Below, piece by piece: positions 1 to 11,850 of a stretch of 64,000 nt of DNA (positions within the stretch are counted from its first letter, which is position 1; each line of letters begins with the position of its first letter). Source of the stretch: Sequoia sempervirens. Lineage: Eukaryota; Streptophyta; Pinopsida; Cupressales; Cupressaceae. The position numbers and the translations under genes were made by a program. The notes under the pieces were generated by a model that was given only the letters and a program-made list of their open reading frames with translations, searched no databases and was not told where the DNA came from. The DNA is taken from the NCBI GenBank assembly GCA_007258455.2, contig VDFB02344295.1, forward strand, positions 186,001 to 250,000, read 5' to 3'.

Positions 1-1279
1 TTAAATATAATTTTGTATTTCTTGTAGTGGTTGTTGGCGTCCTCTAATGGTTTAATAACTAATCCCTTAAAGCTGTAACTTAGAGATTAGATATCTGCAC
101 TAAGTAGTTATCTTGCTCCGCATGAAGGTTCATTTCATTATCAACCCAGGGACAAGAACTTGAAATGGTTCAACACTGTCTGTGCACTAAGACTCAGCTG
201 TAGTCATCCTTATCCTATAACTAGAAAGGAAATAGCATTGAAAATAAAATGCTTGAAAGGAATTAGCATAAGTACTGAGCATGAATCAACAACTAAACTA
301 AATTAAAATGAATGACAAAAACAAAAATCTTAGCAAATAGGTAGGAATTTACTCTGTCTGCCTTTGCTATAGGAACACACATAGAATAGAGTTCCAATGG
401 CTGCAAGAACAAACAACTGCTAAGACTGTAACTAATTACTAAACAAAAAAGTAACTACTAAACTGAATGGATGGAATTATCACCAAGTGGGCTCCCTTAA
501 ATGAGTTTTCCTTAAACTAACTTATATGCAACAAATCAAAGTATCATTTCATTCATTGAAAACATAATTACATCATATCAACATGACTATATTCCTTGAA
601 ACTAAAAAATGCAAGTACAATATTAGAACATCCAACCTTATGAAGAGGGACATTTGATCATTATTTATAGAAGGAAAGCTTCTAACTAACCCTAACTAAC
701 TGGGCGGTCAACTCCAACAAACTAGGATGCCATTTATTGAAAGCATGAAAAAGAGGAAGGAGGTTATGCATGTGCTAGATTTAGTCAAACTAGTCTTGCC
801 TCAACGAGGATCCAACATAACAATGCCTCCTAAATCTATTCAAATAATAGACATGATCATTTAAAGGTAAGTTACAACTTCCACATGAGCTGGAAGTTTC
901 CCTCCATTGACAACTTAAATGACCATCTCCTTGACTTCTTTAGCAACCGGCTAGCTGGCATGAACTTCTTCCACCTTGCAAGCTTCATTTATATCTACAT
1001 ATTAATGTGAACCTGCATAATGACATTAGCGTGCACAAAACAATTGTATATCCATAATCACCTTAGAATAACATTCATTCAATCACATGTAAAATTAATA
1101 TAGATATATCATGTAGCAGGTTAATCATCAAAAGTTACAGGGATAAGTTCATGCCCAAAGTTCATAAATTTAGCGGAATAACATAGAGAGTGTCAATAAC
1201 CAGGTGCTAAAGTACCATAGTAACAACAACAAATATATGATAAACCCCATCAAAATTGAGTCATTATTTGGATTCATCA
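1..1279 (-). mobile_element. Possible 3' LTR (partial) of an unidentified retroelement
   Basis: No ORF of note is present. The only support is position: on the minus strand this stretch directly follows a purine tract (1280-1292), and its first bases read TGATGAATCC, so it starts with the TG expected of an LTR. The other end lies outside the window, so neither the second LTR nor a target duplication can be checked. It could equally be ordinary AT-rich intergenic DNA. Confidence 0.3.
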
Positions 1280-1292
1280 TCTCCCCCCAACC
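1280..1292 (-). other. Polypurine tract candidate
   Basis: The minus strand reads GGTTGGGGGGAGA and is followed at once by TGATGAATCC. G-rich purine runs of this kind prime plus-strand synthesis just upstream of the 3' LTR in plant Ty3/gypsy elements. The degraded ORF at 1325-2195 lies just upstream on the same strand, as expected for an internal domain. Confidence 0.4.
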
Positions 1293-1324
1293 TAATGATT
1301 TGCTGGTGCTCGAGCAGAGGGAAC

Positions 1325-2195
1325 TCAATTCCTTTTCCTAACCAAAGCCTTGAAATCACCAATTGTTTTATGCCCTTGATTAGTCCCTGCATTATCTGAA
1401 TTTGGATCCCAATAGAATCCCTGATTTCTTTCCATTCTGCCCCACCTTGCGCTCTCTATATCTACATTATACTGATAGGTTCTATAGTTTGGTACTGGCC
1501 ACAACATAATAGGTGGTTGGAATATCAATGGGAGCCAATAGTGTTGCTTCATCCTCCCAAGATGTATATACCTGATGCTTTGTTTACAAGTTGCATAATA
1601 ATTTTGCAGGGAATGGGGTTCAACCTATTTTAATTGATTTGGAAAATCATTCCATCCCTGTGATATATATCCCAATACTATATTTATTGTAGTGGCAACT
1701 ACTTACTGATATTCTAGGTATGATTCCTCCCTAGAAGGCATGATCCTCTTTTTGTACTCTGGATTATAAAGAAGTCTATGCCATGTGTAGTAGATATCTG
1801 TAGGATTTCTTGATTCAACTCTTAGAGATAAGGGGGTATGGAGTTCTCTTTCTCTATATATTTTGAATTGTTGCTCCCAGTTGATTTCATTTTGAATCCA
1901 TGAAATTAATGCCCTCAAGTGAATATCTCTAATGTATAACAATGGATTCCATTCATGGTCATTGGTAACGACATAGTTATGCAAATACAATTCACATAGC
2001 AGATTTTTAACTTTAGGAGGGGAGGATTGGTAAGTTTGGAAAAATTCCTGTGGGGTTTCAATGGAAGGGCTTAGACCCGAAATGACCCTTGACAACTTAA
2101 AATAAAGATGACGCTCCTTTAAATGCAGTGCATATACCTTTGGAGGAGTTCTACATGCCATAATTTGTGGTACTAAATCCTCTGCTTCATGATCA
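1325..2195 (-). pseudogene. Degraded ORF, unknown protein, probably retroelement-encoded
   Basis: One minus-strand frame runs from about 2195 to 1325 with only two internal stops, at the end of the 152-codon block (near 1703) and near 1650. The ATG at 2161 is not necessarily the start: the frame stays open upstream to the edge of the neighbouring element's truncated LTR near 2190, which probably removed the real N-terminus. The translation is rich in Trp, Tyr and Pro. The first part contains TPQEFFQTYQSSPPKVKNLL and the last part WLPLIFQPPIMLWPVPNY. I do not recognise the family. Because a polypurine tract follows 30-45 bases after its end, I infer it is the last ORF of an LTR element and not a host gene. 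Confidence 0.45.
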
Positions 2196-3857
2196 CAAGA
2201 GATTCCAACAGCTTAACTCTGCCTCTCAATCCTCTGCTTCGACCTCATGGCCTCGGCCTTTCGGCCAGCCACTCGGTCCTCTCTCTATCGTTCTCTCTCT
2301 AGCTCTTGGCTCTTCAGCTCCTTGACTTATTAGCCTCGCTATAGAACGTCCAATGCATTCATATACATTCGTTCTCATTTGGCTTTGTGAATCGGTTCAA
2401 GATCATAACTGCCAAACAACAATCTCCAGCTCAGCATCCTTATCGAAATGTAGATGTTTCCTCTTCCTCGTAGAAATGGTTGCAATGGTCTCACAACAAA
2501 TGGTTCACATTTTTCTCTCTGATTGGTCCAAGTCGTGCCGCATAGGACAGACTTCACTCGGTCAAACATCAATCAACTTGTGTCGCATGTCGGTGAGACA
2601 CTAACCATGTCTCCCCGATGCCATAGAGCCCATATCGTCATTATCACCAAGAGTCTTCACTATCGACAAGATGTTACACCGAGTCCAGAAAGCTACCGCT
2701 CAGACTTCCCCTTGTCGCCAAGACATCTTATCGAAGTTCCCAAGTCACATCGACCTCAACATTCTCATCGGCTAGACAATCGCCATTCGATGAGACTTCA
2801 TACCGATGTTTAAAGGTCACTCTGAAATGCCCAACAGTCGGCAAGACTTACTGCCCTTCGCTAAGAGATCATACCGAGCTTTCAAGTCATACCGAACACC
2901 AAGCAACAGTCAGCAAGACTTATCACTTTCCCTGAGAGGTCATACCGACATCAGGATTCCCATCGGCAAGACAAACACTCTTCGCCCAGACATCATGCCG
3001 ATGCCTTCAAGTTACACCGTAGTGCTCGACAGTCAGAAAGACATTCGTCTTTCACCAAGACATCACATCGAGCACACCATGTCATACCAAGTCAGAAAGA
3101 CTTTCCACATTCGGTAAGACAACATACCGAAACACATGTGTTACACCGAAGTCTCATGTCGGCCAGACTTCCCGCTGTCACCAAGAGGTTACACTAAGCC
3201 TCTTATGATACACCACAGCCATCGGTGAGACCAACACCTGTCGCCAAGACTTCACGCCAAAGTCTCTAGGTTATCTCGAGCCCACCTTTCACCAAGAGTC
3301 ATGTTGAACACATCTCGCACCGTCGGTGAGACAAACGCCTGTCGCCAAGAGTTCTTATCGAACTCTCTTTCGTTACCCCGATGACTCCATATGTCTGTCG
3401 GCGAGACATCTTCCTATCGCCAAGACTTCATGCCGAGACCCTAGAGTTACTCCGAGTGTATACCGTCAGCCAGGCATCTCCCAATCACTAGGACCACATA
3501 CTGACACACTTGAGTTACCCTGACGGCTCCAAGAGAAAACATATCGGTGAGACAACCCTCCATCGCTAAGACTTCATATCGAAGCAAACGAGTTACACCG
3601 ATGACTCCAGTCACTATAGGTCTCCCCGACATCCGGTAGACCAAACCGTCGGCCAGAGGTCTCCACTCGGCAGAAGGTTACAGCGAAGGCCACAAGTCAT
3701 AGCGATAGGCTCCTTCGGCAAGACAAAAGCAAGGTCATAATGACATGAGCAAAAAACAAGGTTACTGAACTGTCAGTCGGCCAGACAACAGGAATGTCAC
3801 AGCGACCATGCTTTCTCAGAGGTTTCAGCCTGTGAGATAGAGGCACATTTTCCAACA
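2188..3857 (-). repeat. 3' LTR of the LARD-like element, truncated
   Basis: This stretch aligns by eye to 7492-9144 over its whole length. It lacks the part equivalent to 7092-7491, that is, the end of R and U5 in the element's own orientation. The inner end at 3857 reads CCAACA on the plus strand (TGTTGG on the element strand). It differs from its partner by scattered substitutions and a few small indels, for example an extra block near 2877-2895. Confidence 0.85.
2630..3800. repeat. Dispersed short-word array within the left LTR (TCGGCAAGAC-like)
   Basis: More than twenty copies of a degenerate word TCG(G/C)(C/T)(A/G/C)AGAC occur at irregular spacing of about 25-70 bp, interleaved with (C/T)ACACCGA or CATACCGA. 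Examples are TCGGCAAGACTTACT near 2834, TCGCCAAGACTTCA near 3242 and TCGGCGAGACATC near 3398. The unit is too irregular to be a simple tandem satellite. Its copies are CG-rich in an otherwise AT-rich window. Confidence 0.7.
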
Positions 3858-3873
3858 ATCTCCCACTTGACAA
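3858..3873 (-). other. Polypurine tract of the LARD-like element
   Basis: The minus strand reads TGTCAAGTGGGAGAT, directly followed by the LTR start TGTTGG. AAGTGGGAGATTGTTGG is a very common copia tract/LTR junction. Confidence 0.8.
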
Positions 3874-6800
3874 AGATCACATAGGAACCTTCAAAGCAAC
3901 CAGGAACTAAGATCACACTAGCTCCACCAGTTCAAACCCTGCAATACTCAAGACACCCAATCAATATGATTCAATAGATAACAGTCCACCAGACAATCTG
4001 CAACAAAGACTAGGCATCCAACTGCAACTCACTAACCAACAAAGCAACTAATCACAGCCTTCCAGGAAACCACAAAGATAAAAAAACAACATGCTCTCAT
4101 GCTCAATCAATAATTTTGCTCGAACATCTAAGATGTCCACCATTCAGGCAACAATCCTTGTCATCTTCCAACATGGCACATGTGGAAGAAAGATACAAGC
4201 CAAGGTGAATAAGCACCATTCCAACGAACACAAGCAAGAGATCCCAGTGATATCACCGACAAGACACTGCTACCACTTCACTGTGCTCAAACGCTATACA
4301 TAAGCAATATCAACTTCAAAGCTTCAATCAGAACACAATAGTGAAGACATTATCTAGAAACAAGATACTAAACATCAGTTAGAACACCAATTAGACTGAT
4401 TGCTTCCATCCAACTGTTAACCCACACGATTGAAAATAGCACCCATAGCTCATGCTATTCCATCCGATCACACATACCTCAACAGGTATCACCATTAGTA
4501 AACTTATGCCAATCCATAACCAACTCATTAACAGAAAATACAAGCTCCAAGTGTCAACCAGTCGAAGAAGACAAGACACATACAGGAACTCCCACTGCCT
4601 AAGTAATCCAGATCTGAAAGATCAAAAGGAATCGCAAGTCTACTAATTACAGCACATAGAATATGTAACCATGTAGTACCAAGGAAATATCCACAATGAT
4701 ATGCACAACCTGCAACAACCTACCACAAGAAACATTTCTCTCACCACAAACCTTCATGGCCACAGAGAGAAATTCTGCACATCATCTTCCTGTAGAGCAT
4801 CCTCCTACATACACTTCTAACAGCCAGCTGTGTCAAGAATGATCTTCACATCCTAAAAGAAAAGCCTTAACAACATCCATTCGTTCAATCACCAAGATCA
4901 AACCGACTTTAAAAACATGGATGTAAGCTTCTTAAAGAAGATCAAACTACTTCATTCCCCATTTCAGGAAATCAGCCCATACAACATCTCCTACCAATTC
5001 TCATTAGCAACAAGGAGATTAAACAAAAAACTGTACAACTTCCACTATGAATCCTCCAGAACCATTAGACTACAATTCAAGATCCATATCATGAAAGTAA
5101 ACATAAAACACATCTGAAAGATATAAAGGGCCAAATACCTCTTAGATAAACTGGCGAGCAGACCAAGAGTGGGAACGAGAATACTCCTTCTAGATATACA
5201 AGTCATCATGACTAATCCAAGAGTGATCTACTCATAGGTCTCTTATTGAACTCACGTTCAACCAAGGTGTAGGATTCTCGGACTTTCTGCTGAAAACTTC
5301 ACCAAGAATAACAAGCAACAATACTTCTCTCATAAGAGAAAGACAACCTCACCTTATTCTTCATGTATCCATGAGTACTAGAAACCGATCATCTCATGCT
5401 AAACTTCAACTCCATTACTGCACTATCACAAAGTACCAATCAAATAATCAAAGCACCCAATACACAAAGAATTACCAGACCACTGCCAAAGCTCCAATCA
5501 TCTGAATCAGGAACTTATCATGACACCATGATCTACACATCCCCATTGGAGATTCCATGCTTCAAGTGACCTCACCATTGTCTCAAGTACCATGCACAAT
5601 GCCAAAACTCCAGTGTACAAGCAAGAGTATACCATGACATAAAGAAAAAAGACTCAAAAAACAAACATCACCTGTCAAGCACCACCAACACCTTAGCCAA
5701 AGACTCCAAGTGTCCTCCATGGATCCAAGATGTTGCACATCTTCAAGTAATGTCCATGCAAATGCGAAAGAACCCTTCTGTAGCAACAGGATCCCAAGAA
5801 ACATATGCAACACTAAAGAAGACTATTCACCACCACGTGACGAACCCACAGTCACTGCTAGAGCTCCCACTGAAACGTGACACTCGAGCTCTCCAAGCAT
5901 CATGACTACCTGCTACAGGTTCCCAACTATACAGGTACTCAATAGTATCCATCCTCTCATCTCAAAGCACCACACCAATGCACAAGTGACCACATACAAG
6001 GCCAACTTTAACAAGTTTGCACCAATAATGAATCAACCTCGTGGATATAGACAGTCCACTTCCGAGTTGTCTCATAGCAAACATGTAGGTAAAGATAGCC
6101 CACAACATTGCACAACCCGTAGATCCATTCAACAGAAACGTGCAAACCCATCATCACATTGGAAATGAAAAACTGAGATTTCAAAGAGAATAACCATGTA
6201 GACAACATGACTCAAACATCAGATCAAGCTCAGATCTGATTCGCCAATCACATCCACAACAAGCACCATAGTGAAGAAACCCACAAGAACCACCACAAGA
6301 ATGCTGAGTGACAAATCATGTACTAACACTCCCATGTAGAGAAGAAATCATACCTCCTCAAACCATGCACCAAGCATGCATGCAAAACTGTAACTATCTC
6401 ATCCAGCAACACCCCAAAAAGCTAGTGTCTAGATAATAGCTTAACAACAACTCCACATGGTCACAAGTTTTGCTTAACCGTGTAAAACCTGCAAAACCAC
6501 AGAGCCATGCAAATACAAAACATCCTTAGAAAGGAAAACAACAGTTTAGGAGAATCCAGGTCCCTTTCAGACCAACTTTAAAACCACCACCATGTACATG
6601 CATCCGAGAAAGAGAGAAAGGCTATTTCAGAAGCTTGCAAATCATCTAATGATTAACTCCATAGCCTTCAAGCATTCGAGGTTAACAGGAAATAGTGCCT
6701 TCCAACACCAGGAACCACCACCTAGCATAAGCACTTTCTTCCATGACTGAGAAACAACCTAGGCTTCTCCATATCACCCAGGAGCCTGACACACCGACGC

Positions 6801-7077
6801 CCAATATGAAAGCTTTACTACTACACAACCACAAAGCAAAGAAATCCACCTCATACTCCAAGGTTATACCGCTACCAACCAGGAGACACAGATCACGACA
6901 TGACCAACTCCTTTTTCCATCTTGACCATCCTTCAAGCTGCATGTTGTCTCAGAATACCACAAGGCTTCCACTCATCAAAGGATCAATACATTAGTCCAT
7001 TTCTCCAGATTTCTTCCAACCCCTCAAGCTAAGAAATCTTCACAGGAGAAATATCCAGAACCAACAACTAGAAGAAG

Positions 7078-7091
7078 GCTCTGATACCACT
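7078..7091 (-). other. Primer binding site (initiator tRNA-Met type)
   Basis: The minus strand reads AGTGGTATCAGAGC immediately after the LTR end. TGGTATCAGAGC is complementary to the 3' region of plant initiator tRNA-Met and is used by copia elements. It fixes both the LTR boundary and the element's orientation. Confidence 0.85.
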
Positions 7092-9144
7092 TGTAAGGAA
7101 ATCAAGGGAGCGCATCTAATGAAAACTCCAAACAGTAGTTCCTTTGGTAACTTTAATTTTGATTAGGTTGCCTCAAAGACACGTACTACTATGTCCTAAA
7201 GCGGAAACAGACACAGTTATTTCCCACATTAATCCTTTTGAGAGAAACAAAAGTAAATTCAACAGCAAGCAACAACATAGATGAAAGATACTACGAAAAT
7301 AGAACACGAAGATTTTACATGGGGAAAACCCTTTCAGGTGAAAAACCCCACTCTCCAAAGTTTGAGCCAGTGTATTATTCAGCAACAGAAAGTTACAATA
7401 GAGTTTCAGGCTCTTAGCCTTTTAGAGATTACATCTTGTTCATTCTGAATACAACTAGTAGCAAACTATCCCTGAGAGATCACCCAAAGCAATCATGATC
7501 ATGAGAGATTCCAGCAGCTTAACTTTGCCTCTCAGTCCTCTGCTTCGACCTCATGGCCTCGGCCTTTTGGCCAGCCACTCGGTCCTCTCTCTATCGTTCT
7601 CTCTCTAGCTCTCGACTCTTCGACTCCTTGACTTATCAGCCTCGCTACAGAACGTCCAATGCATTCATATACATTCGTTCTCATTTGGCTCTGTGAATCG
7701 GTTCAAGATCATAACTGTCAAACAACAATCTCCAGCTCAGCATCCTTATCGAAACGTAGATGTTTCCTCTTCATTGCAGAAATGGTCGCAATGGTCTCAC
7801 AGCAAACAGTTCACATTTTGCTCTCTGATTGGTTCAAGTCGTGCCGCGTACGACAGACTTCACTCGGTCAAACATCAATCAACTTGTGTTGCATGTCGGT
7901 GAGACACTAACTGTGTCTCCCCGATGCCACAGAGCCCATATCGTCATTATCACCAAGAGTCTTCACTATCGGCAAGACGTTACACCGAGTCCAGAAAGCT
8001 ACCGCTTAGACTTCCCCTTGTCGCCGAGACATCTTATTGAAGTTCCCAAGTCACATCGACCTCAGCATTCTCATCGGCGAGACAATCGCCATTCGATGAG
8101 ACTTCATATCGATGTTCAAAGGTCACTCTGAAATGCCCAACAGTCGGAAAGACTTACTGCCCTTCGCTGAGAGATCATACCGAACACCAAGCAATAGTCG
8201 GCAAGACTTATCACTTTCGTTGAGAGGTCATACCGACATCAGGATTCCCATCGGCAAGACAAACACTCTTCACCCACACATCATGCCAATGCCTTCAAGT
8301 TACACCACAGTGCTCGACAATCGGCAAGACATTTGTCTTTCGCCAAGACATCACACCGAGCACACCATGTCATACCGAGTCGGCAAGACTTTCCACATTT
8401 AGTAAGACAACATACCAAAACACATGTGTTACACCGAAGTCTCATGTCGGCCAGACTTCCCGCTATCGCCAAGAGGTTACACCGAGCCTCTTATGATACA
8501 CCACAGCCATCGGTGAGACCAACATCTGTCGCCAAGACTTCACGCCGAAGTCTCCAGGTTATCCCGAGCCCACCTTTCGCCAGGAGTCATGTTGAACACA
8601 TCCCACACCATCGATGAGACAAACGCCCGTCGCCAAGAGTTCTTACCGAACTCTCTTTCGTTACCCCGATGACTCCATATGTTTGTCGGCGAGACATCTT
8701 CCTATCACCAAGACTTCATGCTGAGACCCTAGAGTTACTCCGAGTGTATACCGTCGGCCATACATCTCCCAATCGCTAGGACCACATACTGACACACTTG
8801 AGTTACCCCGACGGCTCCAAGAGAAAACATATTAGTCAGACAACCCTCCATCACTAAGACTTCATATCGAAGCAAACTGGTTACACCGATGACTCCAGTC
8901 GCTATAGGTCTCCCCGACATCCACTAGACCAAACCGTCGGCCAGAGGTCTCCACTCGGTAGAAGGTTACAGCGAAGGCCACAAATCATAGTGATAGGATC
9001 CTTCGGAAAGACAGAAGAAAGGTCACAGTGACATGAACAAAACACAAGGTTACTGAACTATCAGTCGGCCAGATAACAAGAATTTCACAACGACCATGCT
9101 TTCTCAGAGGTTTCAGCCTTTGAGATTGAGGCACATTTTCCAAC
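7092..9144 (-). repeat. 5' LTR of the LARD-like element, full length (2053 bp)
   Basis: It begins TGTAAGGAAATC and ends TTTTCCAACA on the plus strand, giving TG...CA ends. The first 400 bp contain the pattern common to plant copia U5 ends, where short A-, C- and G-runs surround the words GGGGAAAACCC and AAAAACCCC near 7320-7350. The LTR body is unusually rich in CG dinucleotides and in a short repeated word (see the repeat features). Confidence 0.85.
7935..9075. repeat. Same short-word array in the right LTR
   Basis: This matches the array of the left LTR position by position, so the array was present before the element inserted and was duplicated with the LTR. Several words differ by one CG-to-CA or CG-to-TG change between the two copies, as expected of methylated-cytosine decay. 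Confidence 0.7.
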
Positions 9145-10189
9145 AAAAAGCTATATTGCATGCTTGAAGATAAAATTAAAATTCATTGAAGCATTTGGAA
9201 TCTACTTCCATTGATTTTCAAGAGAGAAGTCCATAGAAGTTAGAAGAATACAAGGCCAGTCAAAAACATAGCTGCAACTATTAAAAGATCTAAAGGATCC
9301 CATGAGAAAGACAATGATTCGTAGAAGTGAGACTAGCATTGTTTTGGGAATGGACGCTTTCCTCAACTCGAAAGATTATCTAAATAGAGAAGTGCATAAT
9401 GAAGAGATCAATGAAGATAGAAGGTAGAAGAATGATAATTTTTAGAAAAAATTGTTTAGCTACTAATTGAGAATAAGTTGTTCAAATCTAAATATCGCTT
9501 GAGCAACAAATGTTGAGATTTCTATAAAATCGTCATTTACAAAGTTTGAAGAGGAGTTTGTAATAGAAGATATTGTGAATAAAGGTTTGAATTTCTGCAA
9601 TTGAAGATTCAAACTATAGCATCTTGTGAAATCACCAATTATAGGACAAGACATATCCTAGACTTTAACGATCTTAGTAGCAAAAATATAACTCGTAGTT
9701 TTTTGTGAATTTTTTCCAATCAAAAGTAAAGTTGCTACTAAAGAGGGTCAAATTTCTTTCATTCAAAGATTTTCCCAAGTTTGAAGGGTTTGTAGTAGTT
9801 AGAAAGAGCCAAGGAAAAAAGAGGAAGCTACCGCTAAAGGAAAGATTGCAAAAAGCTAGATCATTGGCATTTGTTTGTTTGACTGCAGGTATTCGAAGTC
9901 AATCATTGTTTAAATAAAGTCATTCACATATAGATTTGAAGAAGCCTCTAAGGATAGAAAGAAATGTTGTTAAAACGATAACTTAGATCAATGTTTAATG
10001 TCACATGTGATTGGAGGCTTAAGTCGTGGCATAAGTCTTTTTTTGAGTTTCTCATGTATAAATTGAGGGTTTGTTAGAAGATACCAGTCCTTGGTAGATC
10101 ATAGCTATTAAAGTATCCACCATTATTCAAGGGAAAGAATCACTATTTAAGTTGTATAGGAGTTTAACAAACCATAGAAATTCGTAAAG
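9145..10189. other. No gene seen
   Basis: The stretch is AT-rich with short open frames only. The longest, a 70-codon plus frame at 9705-9917, is Lys-rich and unrecognised. Its position before the G-patch pseudogene suggests it could be the decayed 5' part of the same unit, but no domain supports that. Confidence 0.5.
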
Positions 10190-11169
10190 GTGCCAAAGGA
10201 AGTCATCCGCTTGATTGGAGGTGACAAAAATTTATTTTCTTCACAAGAGGTCATCAACAAATATAAGTATTTTCAATGGGAAAGACTGCTAAAAAGGCGA
10301 AAAAAAGAAACTACAAATTTATTGTGTGAGAAAGATAGTTTGAAAGATGAACTCATGAAGCTCAAAATGTGTAACTTAGAATTTATAGAAAAGATAAAAG
10401 GAGGTTTCAAAAGAAAGACGCGAATATTTGTAGGAAATTCAAAATCTTGAAAAAGAATTGGAAAATATTAAAGTGAAAAATGAAGAATTAGAAATAGAAA
10501 ATAGTTCACAAAAGGAAGATATATTGAAATTGAGAGGATAAAATCTTTCGTCCAGTGAATTACTTGGAGCTTACGTAAAGGAAAATCAAAATCTAAAGTT
10601 TGAAGCTTATGTAAAGGAAAACTAGAGTCTAAAGTCTAAATCTACACTATGTAATGTGTCATGTGATACAAGTGATTTGTTTTATTCATTAGATGAATTT
10701 CTTGATAATTGTGATATAGCTAAAGTCTCTCTTGATGAAAAGTGTAAGGAAGACAACAATATTATTGAATCTACCAATCTTCCTAGTTGTGAGGATAATG
10801 ATAAAGCATGTTCTTCAAATAATGTTGGGTTTAAGATAATGAAAAGAATGGGATACAAAGGAAAAGGTTTGGGAAAATATGGACAAGGAATTAGAGAACC
10901 CATTGAGCCAATAGGAAGGCCAAAGAATGAAGGCCTTGGATATGCTAGTGAAAATAAAAACAATGTTACAAGTTCAAACAAATTAATTCAACAAAATATA
11001 ATGCACACAATGTTCTAATTGTCATAGGCATGGACACAAAAAAGAGATGTGTTGGTATCTTCATCCTTGCAATATCTGTGGATTGAAGAACCATTCTGAT
11101 AAATTGTGTTGGAACAAAAAGTGGAAGAAACAAACTTTAAAAGATAATATACAAATGGATTGTGGATAG
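10190..11169 (+). pseudogene. Coiled-coil, G-patch and double CCHC zinc-knuckle protein, broken
   Basis: Three plus-strand frame segments together read as one protein. Segment 1 (10190-10450) is Lys/Glu-rich and looks like a coiled coil; it continues in another frame to about 10550. Segment 2 (10656-11018) ends in a G-patch: GFKIMKRMGYKGKGLGKYGQ followed by GI, the usual glycine spacing, and a GLGY repeat of the motif. Segment 3, shifted by one base, holds two perfect zinc knuckles of the form C-x2-C-x4-H-x4-C at 11011-11052 and 11068-11109. G-patch domains bind and stimulate DEAH helicases or accompany retroelement proteases; zinc knuckles bind RNA. The pairing suggests a gag-like or RNA-handling protein. 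At least two frameshifts and several stops make it non-functional. No RT or integrase follows. Confidence 0.7.
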
Positions 11170-11359
11170 ATTGGCATATCTAGTTGGAAAAAGGTCACAA
11201 ATATGTTAAAAATGTTGTACAAGCATAAATATTCTCATGTTAGGCAAATAAAAAATCATGGTCAGATATCATCCTAAACCATATAATCTAATCTATGAAT
11301 TTTGACTACTATAAAGGCTGCTTGAATTCTATCCATGTAGTGGTATGAAATATAATTTG

Positions 11360-11850
11360 GAGCACTCTTGAGCACAAAGATCATTCTTGAATGGTTGTAA
11401 CATTGATCACAAAGATCATTTTTGAACCTAAAAATTTGAAGTATTGATCACAAAGATCATTGTTGAATAGTTGTAAAGTTGATCACAAAGATCATTGTTA
11501 AAATTGAATATAGAGATCATTGAATTTTTTGGTCGCAAAGATCATTGTTGAAGTTGATCACAAAGATCATTACTAATCATTGAAGAATTTGATTGAAAAT
11601 ATCATAGCTAAAATCGATTGAAAAGATCATTGTTGAAATTGATCGAAAAGATTATGGTTGAAGTCGATCACAAAGATCTTTGTTGAAGCCAATATCAAAG
11701 ATCGTTATTGAATTCAATCGCAAAAGATCATTGTTGAAGTCAATCACAAAGATTGTTGTTGAAGTTGATCACAAAGATCGTTGTTGAAGTTGATTGTAGA
11801 GATCATTGCTAAATCTATAAAGTTCATGATCGTAAAGATAATTGGGAATG
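11360..11850 (+). repeat. Degenerate minisatellite, ~26-bp unit
   Basis: About fifteen copies of a unit close to GATCACAAAGATCATTGTTG plus AAGTT, drifting by substitution and small indels. The unit contains the near-palindrome GATC...GATC. Copies in the middle (11480-11800) are the most regular. Confidence 0.85.

Larger units (their letters stand above)
3858..7091 (-). other. Internal domain of the LARD-like element, no genes seen
   Basis: This is 3.2 kb with no ORF longer than about 100 codons and no recognisable retroelement domain on either strand. The plus strand is C/A-rich throughout, so the transcribed minus strand is G/T-rich. The tract at 3858-3873 is the purine tract and 7078-7091 the primer site. 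I see nothing else that can be named. Confidence 0.7.
2188..9144 (-). mobile_element. Non-autonomous copia-type LTR retrotransposon (LARD-like)
   Basis: Two direct repeats (2188-3857 and 7092-9144) flank a 3.2-kb interior. Read on the minus strand, the right repeat ends in ...TTACA and is followed by AGTGGTATCAGAGC, the classic copia primer site for initiator tRNA-Met. The left repeat begins TGTTGG and is preceded by GTCAAGTGGGAGAT, the classic copia purine tract. The element therefore runs right to left. The interior has no gag, protease, integrase or RT in any frame, so it must have depended on enzymes supplied in trans. LTRs of about 2 kb with a long non-coding interior match the definition of large retrotransposon derivatives (LARDs). 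The outer end of the left LTR is missing, so no target duplication can be tested. Confidence 0.8.

Noticed and set aside
2353..2813. Plus-strand ORFs repeated at 7659-8131
   Set aside because: They recur because both lie in LTR copies; they are antisense to the element, have no domain and differ by non-conservative changes.
2630..3800. CRISPR-like spacing of short repeats
   Set aside because: The repeats are too degenerate and irregular, lie within an LTR, and are duplicated with it; the genome is a plant.
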